NCBI GenBank assembly: GCA_023375675.1
Contig: JALQBC010000002.1
Span: forward strand, 186,001-250,000
DNA length: 64,000 nt
Reading direction: 5' to 3'
From: Cytospora piceicola
Taxonomy: Eukaryota; Ascomycota; Sordariomycetes; Diaporthales; Cytosporaceae
Made by a program: the position numbers and the translations under genes. The notes under the pieces are model-generated. The model had not been told where the DNA came from. It saw only the letters and a list, made by a program, of their open reading frames with translations, and ran no database searches. Shown here one piece after another: positions 35,475 through 46,252 of the stretch; positions within the stretch are counted from its first letter, which is position 1, and each line of letters begins with the position of its first letter.

Positions 35475-36710
35475 ATATCAGGCTTTGCGGGTGCTGTTCC
35501 CGTGCCAGGGGAGAAGCTGGGCATGATACTATCGCCAATTTATGAGAATTCGGGCGGTCGGAAGGCCGTTCCAGAGGCTTTGTATGAGCAATGAGACGAG
35601 ACCTGGGGCAGACGTACCATGTTGCTGGGAGTGAAGAACCGTTGAATGATACCTGTGCTGGCGCTGTTACGTTGTCAGTCAAACGGTGCAATGATTTCTA
35701 TTACGTTGGGCTGCAAGTCCAATTATGTCTTTATTATGGCATTTCATCTGATGCATAATTGGATCGATCCATTTTGCACTGGAAGTCTATGAAATTGAAT
35801 TAGGGCCTTAGCCATTTAATGCAAGAATTGCCTTGATTTCCGTTCTCCATGCAATGTAACAGCTTCTTGAACAAGGAACTATCTCACTGATTTACCTCTC
35901 ACTATTCTTTTCTTCCATGCCTAAGATTACCTAGGTATATATGTACCTAGGTACGTACCTAGGGTAGGTAACCTGGTACTTTAAGCTCAGTAGAGCACTG
36001 ATCTGACTGCGGTGAAGCTTCGTAGCCATTAATAAACATTTCCTCAAATTGCACCCATATACAACAAAATGACCATCACAGTCATTTTCCGTTGCTAGCA
36101 ATGCTTCTAAATATTGAGCCTTGAAGAGGAACAGGTTTAAAACACTGTTCGCAAAGGACAGGTTCTACATATATGAGCCAACGACCAAGGCTGACTTCAG
36201 TGCTGTGAGAGGCAGATTACAGATCCTACCCTAGGGTACATCATGGAAACCCCCTAAGGCGTGAATACGGTAAGAGGTAACAAGATCTTTTGCAGCACAG
36301 TTCAAGAACAACATGAATAAGGATTAGCAGACGATAGAATTTAGTATAGACCATGTAGGAAGTACCTTCGAGGAAGTATCAGTCACAGCTCAAGGTCTCG
36401 TAACATTCCGATTTCGTATGCACCAAGTGTAAGCTTAGAAATTGAACGAGAGTGATTCACTGAAGTTGCCTAGTACAGCAGATGAAAGCTACTTTTTAAG
36501 GGCCCTTCCTTCTAGGTACAAATAGCCGTTTATCACGGCTCCGTTCAAAAAGTATTTCAGTCTGCAATCTGCGCTCTACTTTGCCGACACTTTCTTCCAA
36601 CAGCCACAACCACCTACACGAAGGTTCAATTGTTACCTCCTTCAACCACCCTACCTCAGATACATATCACCAAGCCAAACCAGCCCTCAAGCAACCAACA
36701 AGCAATCAAG
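35475..36710. other. Intergenic with dense TACCTAGGTA palindromes
   Basis: 35,928-35,975 holds four ACCTAGG units within about 50 bp, the densest cluster of this palindrome in the window. AT-rich elsewhere. No gene seen before the effector-like gene. Confidence 0.45.
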
Positions 36711-37188
36711 ATGTCTGTTCCTCGCATCATCACCGCCGTCCTCTCGCTCACCTCGGCCGCCTTCGCCATGCCTAAGGCCGACGTCGCTCTCGAGACCAAG
36801 AACGTTGCCACCAATACCACCTGTTGGGTTGGTAACATCCATAGCGTCTGCTATGGCCACGACAACGGCTGTACCCCCGACGGCATCTACGTGAGTTTAA
36901 TCCTTTGCTGCCTCTTTTGTACCTTCCGTTTCTGCTTTCTCTCAGCTTGCCTATTTGTTTGTCTCTTTCTTGTCTCCTTCATTTCGATACGAATGTGGTC
37001 AGGGTCGATAAGCCCTATTACTACCTGAACACTCAAAGCTAACCTCGTGCAAACAGGTCACCTGCCAGTCCAACAACTACGGCGGCCAGATGATCTTCAA
37101 CAACATCTGCAGCCCTCCTGGCGAGCACCATGGCACCCTGCCTGGCACTTGCCACTGCATCGAGGGCACCGGAGAGTCTTCTTGCTAG
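36711..37188 (+). CDS. Small secreted cysteine-rich protein (candidate effector)
   Basis: Exons 36711-36890 and 37057-37188, intron 36891-37056 (166 bp, pyrimidine-rich); 103 aa. Signal peptide MSVPRIITAVLSLTSAAFA. The mature part of about 84 residues has eight cysteines (TTCWVG, SVCYG, NGCTPD, VTCQS, NICSP, GTCHC, and the last residue Cys), an even number able to form four disulfides. No known domain recognised. The size, cysteine content, secretion signal and placement beside other secreted-protein genes are those of fungal effector candidates; role is inference. The start was chosen to give the signal peptide; the in-frame upstream extension lacks one. Confidence 0.82.
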
Positions 37189-38197
37189 ACACGGGGCGAG
37201 GACTCGGAGGAGCCGCATCCTACTTGCACGAATCCAGCTGAGAAGGAAGACCTTTGAGCACCACGCCGCGGGCCTTGAGTGTGGAGAACAATCAACGAAG
37301 TTAAGGTTCTGGAACAGGGGATGTCAAGGTGGTTGATGGAGATTCCGTTATTCTTCCAGTCGGACATTGGGTCACTTAGATCAGCTTGTGGCCTTTCTTT
37401 CACTTTGGCAGCCAAACATTCTAGTTGTTGTGCTGGAAAATGAAATGATGCTCACAATCACCCACGTTCTACACCTGCCTCCAAAGTGACTGATTGAAAT
37501 GACCTTGAAGAGATGATTCTGGTACTAAATCAATTCTTCCTTCGCAATCATTATAAGACCAAAGGGAAGGTCCCTTTCAAAACTTAAGGATTAGGTATCT
37601 TCTGGAAGGCGCCATAGATGGATTCCACCCACAACCCAATTCCTTTCAATCTTCAAGACAAATCACTGGATTGATACGAGTATGGCTGCCATGAATTTCC
37701 ACCACAGAAACCTCCAGTGTGCTCATTTTGTGAATTTACAATGTCGCAGAATATCGGCTGCTGGTTCTTATGGGTTAAATGGTGATAACTGTTCGCCGAG
37801 GTGGACCAAATCAGAACAATCACATAGCTCCCACTCGTACACCGAGGCACCTCAATGTTGGTTGCAGACCAGCATCCATATTCCTTCCAATCCTCTAAGT
37901 TCGTGTTTACTCGAACATTCATATGTACTAAAGTGATTTGTGAACGTTATGACAACTTTGTTCTCCTTTTTCACGTACTCGCCCAGCTTCCACTGTCCCC
38001 TTCGTCGTTGATGGTGAGGGATCGTTGATGGAGAGGGTGGAAAGAGAGGCAGTGAAAATTCTAGCCTCGCCAATGGGTATATATAAAGGCGTCTTCCCGT
38101 TTCCTCCAGATACTTGATCAGTGCTCCTCACACTTCCCACCGTGTTTCCTACTTCAAATACTCAAGTGAATTAAAATAGAATTGAATGGTCCCACTC
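37189..38197. other. Intergenic, convergent with the Zn2Cys6 gene
   Basis: Spacer between the effector-like gene and the 3' end of the regulator gene. A CCAAT box and TATATATAAAGG sit at 38071-38090 on the plus strand. No protein-coding gene supported. Confidence 0.4.
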
Positions 38198-41009
38198 TTA
38201 AGTCCCACCCCTCGCCCACGCCCGGAAGTTCGTCGTGCTTTTAGCGTGGGTCCCGTCATCAAAAGTCGGGTACGGCCAGCCCTCTCTGGGATTGTCCTTC
38301 TCCCCTCCATGCGATATGTAGGGGAAGCCTTCCCTGCCCGGGTGGTTCGTATCATCTGTGGTTGCGGTGGACGAAACAGTAAATCCTGAGATGCGCTCCC
38401 GATCGAGAAGAAACGAATCGACTTCGTTCTGATATGAAATCGTTAGCCCGACCGTTGTTTGTCACGCATAACAGTATTATTTTCTTTTCGGGTTGGGAGG
38501 CCAAGCAGTGGAAAGAAACACTTGAGGGGACGGAACGGAAGAAGAAAAACGGTAGGGGGGGGGAATAATGACTGAGGTATGAAAGAAAATAGGAACGCCT
38601 CACCCAGTCAACGTCACTACCGAGGAACAGACTAAACTGATCCCCAGACTTCCTGGCAGCGTGGCGTCGGTCGATATCGTCGAACCCGAAGTGCCATTCC
38701 TCCGAATGTCCCCCAGTCTTCCTCGAGAGACCGGTATAGTTCACCGCCATCCATCCAGCCTGGACAGGCGGTGTCCCGCATTGGCGCAGTTCGGCCGGGG
38801 AGGAGTCGGAACCTGTGCCCTTTTCCCTGGACGTGGGGACGGTAGTATACCGACGTCCGCCATCGGTTGTACGTGATGGCGACATCGTCCCTGCCGCATC
38901 GTCGTTGGAGCTGGAGACTCTTGCGAGGATCATATCTAGGACCTTGGTCGCGTGGGCGGCCTCCTTGGAGCTGCCGGCCGTCTTGCCCCATATCTCGCGC
39001 GCCTTTTTCAAGGCACTGACCTTGCGCTCGATGTCTTGTTGGTTGCTTGCCGTTGTCGCATCGTCAGCTCAAGTTCCTGTAAGTAGCGGCATATCCCACC
39101 GTCTCGCTTCGGAGGGGGATTCGTCTCACCTGTTCCGACTTCCAACCACCAAGTCCAAGCAAATACACATAGCCGCCAGCAAGAAATCATGAAAGCCCAT
39201 ATTAGTCAACAAAAACCTCTTCTCAAACAACCTCCCCCCCTCCCCGCTCTGCTCGTCGAACTCGGCCTGCAAGTCCAACAGCCGCAGGGCCGCGTCCCGG
39301 CACGCCTCCCTCGACCGCTCGTAGATGGAGTTGTCCCTCTCGAAGGTGAGGTACCTCCTATGCAGGACACACGTGGACTTGAGGTGCGTCATCTCGAACT
39401 GGATCCGCCGCATGATGATGTCGGGCACGTCGGCGAAGCCGCTCTCGCGGATCGGCCGGTAGCTCAGCGACGGCGGCACGTCGTTGTGGAGGTCGCGCAG
39501 GTCCGCGTCCAGCCGCACCACGTCCGCGTACAGCGGCTGCACCACGGCCAGGGCCTGCTTGACGATCCGCCGGAGCACCTGCACCTGCCGGTTGTTGTAG
39601 ACGTAGCAGAGCACCGGGGTGTAGTCGGTGCTCGGCCTGGACGGCGGGAGGGCCTTGCTGTCCTCGTTGAAGTCCTCGTCGTGCAGGTTGGATGGTAGCT
39701 GGGTGTCGACGTCGTCCCCGTGGATGATGGGCGGCACGCCAAGCAGGAAGCTGTAGAGGAGGTCGAAGTACTCGAGGCTGTACCAAGTCCTCCGCCTCAT
39801 CTCGGCCTCGAACGGGGAGATCTTGGCCTTTGTGCTGTTCCGGTTGAGATGCACGGGGTCTCGGTGATATCCCATGCGCTGGGCCAGTCGCACCGCCGTC
39901 CCGATGGTGTGCCAGCATACTGGGTCCGTGTCTCGCTTCTGCAGCACGAGATGCATCCCGAACAACAATCCAGCCTCGACAGAGTATGGCTTACCCTCGA
40001 CAAAGCCGCCCGTGACGAGGCAACGGTATGCCATGGAGCTGAGTCCCTCGATTTTCTCCCTGGCAGCCGGGTCTACCAAGTCGGTGGCCCCGAGGCCTTC
40101 ACCACCTGCAGCTTTTGAGGCCTGCTGGAAGACTGCAGTAGACAAGAAGGAGAAGAGGGTGCTTATCCATAGGGGATTAGCATTGTCGGGGTCTTTCCAG
40201 AAGGCCCTATATGTCCGTTGGAAGTGGCCCCCGTGAATGAGCATAGGGACGATGTGGACCGGCTGGAAGAAGAACGTAAGAACCTTGTCGCACTCAGCCC
40301 TCGATGGCAGTCGATCCAATATCTCCTGTGTGGTGAAAGGTGCGACTGGTCCGTACAGCTGCATCTGCGCCGGGCTCCTGGGCTGTTGGGTAGCATGACG
40401 CTCCCCGTCTTGTGACTGGCTCGGCGGGCTCCTCGCCGACACGTGATCCGGTGCTTCCGCATCGATGACACCCTGGAGGTCACGGATGGCCCCGAGAACC
40501 GCGCCGTAGTTGGTTGCCCCGATGGACCGGTCGTTGTCATCCTCCCTACTCGGACGTCCACCCGTCGGCGTCTGCCTTACCGACGCGTTGGAAGAGGTGG
40601 CATCGCTGCCCCTATTGCCCGAGTCGGTCATCCACGGCTCTCTCGTAACTGCACCCCCCGCGGTGTTCCTCGTCGCCGCAGTGACATCCAGCTCAGGCTG
40701 GTCCCGGAGACCATTGACCAGGGCCTCTAATTTCTGCAGCCTCGCCCGCATCTCCGTCTTGGGCACCGGCGATGGCGCATTGCTGGCGCCGCTAGGGTTT
40801 GGAGTGCCAAAGAACCTGCATGATCCCACATCGCTCCTCTTCACGCAGGAGCTACAGGGCTGCTGGCGGTCGCATTTTAACTTCCGGGTGCGGCACGGGA
40901 TACAGGAGACAACCTGTCTATTGCGCTTGATCACCTTCCGGTGAGGATCGTTTGGGGGCGTCAGACGGAAGACCGACGTGTAGTTAGAAGTGTCGCCGTT
41001 GTTGGGCAT
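38198..41009 (-). CDS. Zn2Cys6 fungal transcription factor
   Basis: Exons 39130-41009, 38604-39045, 38198-38428; introns 39046-39129 (branch CTGAC) and 38429-38603 (branch CTAAC); 850 aa. The Gal4-type zinc cluster near residues 36-64 is complete with C-x2-C-x6-C-x5-C-x2-C-x8-C spacing (CIPCRTRKLKC, QQPCSSC, VGSC), followed by a short linker and a coiled coil (LQKLEALVNGL). The fungal-specific regulatory domain spans about 230-520 (VLTFFFQPVHIVPMLIHGGH; WISTLFSFLSTAVFQQ; CWHTIGTAVRLAQRMGYHRD; RRRTWYSLEYFDLL). The third exon supplies NEVDSFLLDRERIS right after GSDVDW, a plausible continuation. Predicted nuclear regulator; targets unknown. It lies next to secreted-protein genes, but no direct regulatory link can be read from the sequence. 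Confidence 0.88.
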
Positions 41010-41617
41010 GGCTTTGGGCGGTTTGTAATCATGAGATGGACGATAATGTCTGGGATTATCTCAACCACGAGTAAGGGCAGGACGGACGGCGAGTGTCAGT
41101 CATGTGTGCGGTAAGTATACTTTCCAAGAGGAGTTGTTGATTAAGTCCGATGAAGTTGCCGGTGAAAAGCGACTAGGCCGGGCGGGAATTTCGGAGCAAA
41201 TAGCATTCCAGGGATTTTGCCTCTTTGATGTCGGAGACTGGACGGACTTAGCAGCCGCTCCCGACATGAGCATTTGACATTTGACTTACATAGTAAGCCC
41301 TTATTCAATGGATTCTGCTGTTACTGTTGACCGGGAACCATGCAATTGCAGCTCAGGAACAGGCTGGGATGAACCCGATTTGATTATCAGGTTGACTCGT
41401 GTATATACTAATAGTAAAGCCATACAGACATCGACATGAGTCCGCCAATGAATGAACTCAAGACGCCATGTCGCTCCCAAGTGCTCCTAACAAATAATGC
41501 CATACAAACCGCCCACGATATATGCTTAAGCCGTGTGTTGTGTGAGAAACGCCTTCTCAAGCACACTGAACTATGCAACCCAACTCTTGGATGTGTAGTG
41601 ATTAACCCTCAATATCA
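41010..41617. other. Intergenic, promoter of the Zn2Cys6 gene
   Basis: Upstream region of the regulator and 3' flank of MCT1. Nothing else recognised. Confidence 0.45.
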
Positions 41618-42978
41618 CTAAGGTTCATCGCCAATGATCCTCTCCTCTTCCTCCAGCAACGGGTCCGTCTCCTCCAACCCCCTAAGCAGCTCATGAATCT
41701 CAGATGGATCAGTGACAGCCCAGACACCACCGCCCTTGACAGAATCAGTGCCTCTCATACCAACTTCCTTGCCCACCAGGTTCCGTCCCACCTTGCCAGG
41801 CCCAATACCAATCCACCGCCTGACCTTCTCATGCTGGTCCAGATATCGTATACTATCCCACCACCTGACAGTCTCGAGGCAGGACCGCGCCAACAAGTCC
41901 TTCAGTTCCTCCCCAGACCCAAACGGCCGCGCCGAGACATTGCTCACGCACTGGACCCTCCCAGGGAACGTAACCATCTCGTCGTCCTGCCTTCCAGGAG
42001 CCCGACTCTTCCCCGCCAGCAACCCCTGCATAGTCGCGACCGCAGGCCTCATGATGGGGCTATGGAAGGGGCTATCGCTCTTCAGCCGCACGGCGCGGGG
42101 GTCATGCCCGAGGAACTGCCGCACGTGCGCGACCAGCGTCTTGATCTTCTCGATGCTCCCGCTCAGCACGATCTGGTTGCTGCTGTTGTGGTTCGCGATG
42201 AGCACCTGCTCGATGGGCGGGACGTCGCTGGCGACCCCGCTGTCGGACCTGTCGGCGCTCGGCGCCGCCACGAACGTCTCCACCGCCTCGACCAGCCGCG
42301 GGAGGTACTCGGGCTCCGTCAGGATGGCCACCATGCCGTACTCGCCGCCGTACCTGTCCTTGGCCGCCGCCGTCGCCGCCGTCATGGCCTCGGCGCGGCT
42401 CTGGACGAGGCACAGCGCGTCCTCGAACCGGAGGTACCCGCCCGCCACCAGCGCCGCGAACTCGCCCAGGCTGTGGCCCAGCGTGAAGTCGATCCGCTCG
42501 GCGACGTCGAAGCAGAACTCCTGTTCCAGGATGCGCAGGATCAGGATCGAGGTCGCCATGATGGCGGGCTGCGCGTGCGGCGTTGCGGAGAGGAGGGAGT
42601 TTGGGCCCTCGCGAATGATCCGGGTCAGGGAGTAGCCAAGGACCGAGTCGATCTCGTCGATTATGGGGGCGGCGGTGCGTGGGAAGGCTTCAAGCCAGGG
42701 GTCGATCATGCCTACTTTCTGAACACCTTGGCCTAGAAGAGGGGGAGGTCATCGTCAGTTTGGAGTGCCAGGCAAGACACGTTGAGTGTAGAGGGTTGGA
42801 AAAGGGTTGACATACCCGGGAAGAACAAGGCCGTCTTGGGCCTTGTTGCTCGGTTTGAGGCATGGCGGGCTCCCACACCTTGGTGAAGCGTGTAACCGGA
42901 GAAAAGGAGGGAACTGCGAAGCCGACAGCATGGACCGCGCAAAGGGAAGCTCGAGACAGAGACAATGGCTCTGTTCAT
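41618..42978 (-). CDS. MCT1: Mitochondrial malonyl-CoA:ACP transacylase
   Basis: Transfers malonyl from CoA to acyl carrier protein in mitochondrial type II fatty acid synthesis, which feeds lipoic acid production. Exons 42816-42978 and 41618-42732, intron 42733-42815; 425 aa. The N-terminal about 45 residues are Arg/Ser-rich and fit a mitochondrial presequence. Splicing restores the conserved FFPGQGVQKVGM loop at the exon junction. The catalytic Ser is in FTLGHSLGEFAAL; active-site Arg candidate in ALCLVQSRAEAM; the catalytic His region reads SDSPFHSPIM. IANHNSSNQIVLSG is the usual NxNxPxQ-type strand. The fungal cytosolic FAS transferase domain is far larger, so this is the stand-alone mitochondrial enzyme. 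Confidence 0.93.
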
Positions 42979-44029
42979 CCTGATCGTTGTTGTGCCTTTC
43001 GCCAGCTAGAAAGCCAAGCTGCGGCGCTGAGGATCGCGGATCACGACATTAGCTGTTAGATGTGTTCCTGATGAGTCAACTGTTGCTGGGTCTCCCTGGT
43101 GGAAAGTTACCGAGAAGAGCCCGTCCGGATGGAACTGGCGACAAGTCGAGCTCTCTCGGCTGAGGCTCAGATGATCGGCGTCATTGTTTAGTGGGGGTTC
43201 AATATGCCCATAGGCCCGGAACAGCGGAAACAGCGGAAACAGGGGGGAGCTCATCTACCTTTCGGGACAACATGTGGGGGATCAGCCGCTGTTATAGAAG
43301 CCGAGGCCCACTAAAGTAAGTACCTAAGCTTAGAGCAGTAATTGCCCTGAATGAAGGAGGAGTGTTCTCGCCAAGACTCACATGACATAAAAATCTCCCC
43401 ACGAGTTGAACTACCACAACATTGATGAGATGGGTGGATAGATTAAGTAGATAGATGGATAGAAAAGATATTCTCACATCGAATTAATGCCACAGAGAGC
43501 TAACCAGAGCTATCAATCCCACGGCCACTTGTGTCCGTCTCGCTCCATCCCATCCATCTCTATGACAATAACAGACGTATCACCACCAACAAACCGACTC
43601 CCTCTTCCCCCTCCCACCCATCCATCCGGTCTCCGTACCACCCTCTCCCTTCTATTTGACCCGTCCAGGAATAGAAAAAACAAACACAAACACAAACACA
43701 AACACACAATCCTGTATATCGCCTGATATCCACGTAAATGCCTCTAGGAGATATATCCCGCCCCATGGTATCATATCATGCGGCATCGCAACCAGTAAAA
43801 GCAACACACGGACAAACGCAGCAATTACAGCAACAAACTGGAAAACAAAGGTTGGTAACAGCTTTTCATCAGGCGTCAAAGTGGGTATCTTGAACAAGCA
43901 AGAACAGCCAAGAGCAGCCAAGCAAGCAAAACAAAAAACTCAAAAACACACGATACGTTCATTCCACCTCCTTCAGAGGGCCAATCCCTTCCATAATGAC
44001 TGGTGACATCAAAGGATTCTGCCCTCCTC
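42979..44029. other. Intergenic, MCT1 promoter to acetyltransferase-fusion 3' end
   Basis: Contains a (CAAACA)n microsatellite at 43681-43712 and AC-rich sequence downstream. Open frames here reflect the repeat and are not supported as genes. Confidence 0.45.
43681..43712. repeat. (CAAACA)n microsatellite
   Basis: About five direct CAAACA units seen, followed by CACAATCC. Confidence 0.85.
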
Positions 44030-46252
44030 CTAAGAGTACGGCGATGCGACCCCTCTCCTGACCTTGGCAGGGCTTCCAATACATATACAGTACGAAGGTT
44101 GGGACTGTATATCAAAATATAGTTAGCGACCATGAGAATCCTTTATGTAAAGAATGTCAGTGAGAAGTAGACATACCTTCGTAACCAGACTCCCCGCCCC
44201 AACCGTCGTGCCCCTTCCGATCGTCACACCCGGCAAGATCGTGACGCCACCGCCGATGAAGACATCATCCTCGATGAAAATCCTCTTGCCCAGATTGGCG
44301 CCTCTCGCGCCGTTCCGCCGCCTCGGGTCCGCCGTCATCGTCGTCGTGTAGATGCTCACGTTCGGCCCGATGACCACGTTGTTTCCGATGAAGACCTCGC
44401 AGGCGTCGAGCACCGTGCAGTTCCGCCCAATAACCGTGTTCTTGCCGATCCGGATGTTGTAGCCGTAGTCGCACGTGAAGGGCGCCTCCACGACGACCTC
44501 CTCGCCGACGCGGCCCGTGTGCGTCACCGGCGAGCGCTGCGTCGGGCTGAGCTGAATGGGGTCCCTGGGGATCAGGATCTCGCGGAACAGTCTCGCCCGC
44601 TCGATGGGGGACACCCCGTTGTTCGGGTTGGTCGAGTTGTTGAACCGCCAGCAAGCGGCATTGCACCGCTCCCGCTCGAGCACGAGCTCCTTCTCGAAAG
44701 GGTAGAACGCCCGTCCGGCTATCATCTCGTCTTTTTCACGACGGCTGTTGTTGGGGCCTGATGGCGGTTGGATTGGCGAGGGGTACTGTGAGGTATGCGA
44801 CAGGGCGAGCTGTGCCGTTGTTTGGGGGTTGGTGCTGGACTGCGGCGTCGGAATGGGGCTGTTGGTGCGCGTGGCGTGCATGATGTTGATGTGCGGCAGC
44901 GTGGTGCTCTGCGGTGTCAGGTCGGGTTCTGTCCGGGTGAGGTCATGCAGTGGTGGTACCCGCTGGTACTCCTTCAGTCCGCGCTCCGGGAAGGGGATCG
45001 GCGCGGCGCTGACGGGCGTTGGGAAGACGTTGGCGGGAGTGTTGGGATAGGCTGAAGATAGTGCTGAGAGCTTCTCGCTGGGGTCGTTCACAGATGCGGT
45101 CGGCAGTGTCGATGCCGTTAATCTGTCGTCGTCGGTGAGTACAGGCCGGCCTTGTGGTGGTTCAATTCGCAATGGCTGGCCCCGGTAGCTCGGTAATGGT
45201 TCTCGCTTTTGCTGCTGTGGCTCTGGCTGAGGAGGTTGGTTAGGAAATGGTGCTTGCTGTGGCATCCCATAGGCTCCTGGTGGTACATAGGTTGGGTCCT
45301 TCGACTCGATTTGTATCGTCTGTACTTTGTTCTCGGGTTTCGGCCACGTTCCTCGTTGCGGCGGATATCCGGCGCAGACAAATCCGCCCCGGAGACAGTT
45401 AGTGCCTGTGAAGAACTCAGCATCGCTATCTCGCAAATCTTGACACGGGTCGCACTTACACTCTGGCTTGCACTCATCACACTTCTTCTTCCTCTTCCGG
45501 CACGTCAGGCAACCTGTTTTGGTGCGATTGCTGAAATTACGTTTCCTCTTCTTGGCGTCAGACTGGATCACACCGTCCCTCCTCTGCTCGGGCGTATATG
45601 ACCCATAGCCCATAGAGCGGTCGTCGCCCTCGGGGCTGGACTGGTATTCCTCGGTAGCTCTCCTCAGGGCATCTCCGACCTGCTCATCGGTATGCGCCGA
45701 GTCGGGTGCCGCGGATGCAGGCTGGCTGTAAGCTTCGCGTTCGTCTCGTCTCTCACGGGGAGAATACCATGGTTCCCTCTCACGTTGCCTCTCACGCTCG
45801 CGCTCCCGACTCTCATCACCATGAGATCGATAGTCCCGTTCCCGGTCATGTCTCTCATAGGGATCACGATCCCTTGGTTCTGAGTGCTGTGATCGCTCCG
45901 CGCGTGCCTCGTTTTGCGGTCTCTCCGCATGAGTAGGTGTTTCTCTTCTTGGAGACTCGGCCGATTCTGACCGCTTGCGCTTATGCGAGTTCTCGATATC
46001 CGGATAGTGTGCCGACGGATATGACGGTCTGTCGTGGCCTGGTCCCCCAGCTGCCCACCCTTCCCGTTCCCTCTGGCTGGTAGGGGCATCGCTTGGCGGT
46101 TGCTGCTGAGCTTGTTGCTCTGAGGAGGGTTGCGCAGGTCCGTTGACGCGCTCAGCAGACCCAGCACGCTTTCCTTCTGCGGATCCTCCGTTTGTCTCCG
46201 TGGCCTGTGGTGAGGCGCCCCCATTCAGGGCCGTGAACGTTGCCATCGTCAT
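44030..46252 (-). CDS. Zn2Cys6 DNA-binding domain fused to maltose/galactoside-type O-acetyltransferase
   Basis: Exons 45460-46252, 44177-45405, 44030-44104; introns 45406-45459 (54 bp) and 44105-44176; 698 aa. The N-terminal 240 residues are disordered (Gln/Pro and Arg-Glu-Arg rich, basic KRKRSES). Splicing the 54-bp intron gives an intact zinc cluster: GCLTCRKRKKKCDECKPECT then NCLRGGFVCAGYPP. A long Pro/Gln/Thr linker follows. The Mac domain begins EKDEMIAGRAFYPFEKELVL with RCNAACWRFNN, then left-handed beta-helix hexapeptide repeats (NIRIGKNTVIGRNCTVLDA, VFIGNNVVIGPNVSIYT, RIFIEDDVFIGGGVTILPG, GRGTTVGAGSLVTK). The last exon closes with CIGSPAKVRRG. The expected acetyltransferase His, usually in a PxHP-type segment, is not obvious between YTTTMTADPRRR and the next coil, so catalysis is uncertain. 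Regulator, enzyme, or both cannot be told from sequence. Confidence 0.88.

Noticed and set aside
41693..42736. 347- and 307-codon plus-strand frames opposite MCT1
   Set aside because: Antisense shadows; the catalytic GHSLGE is on the minus strand.
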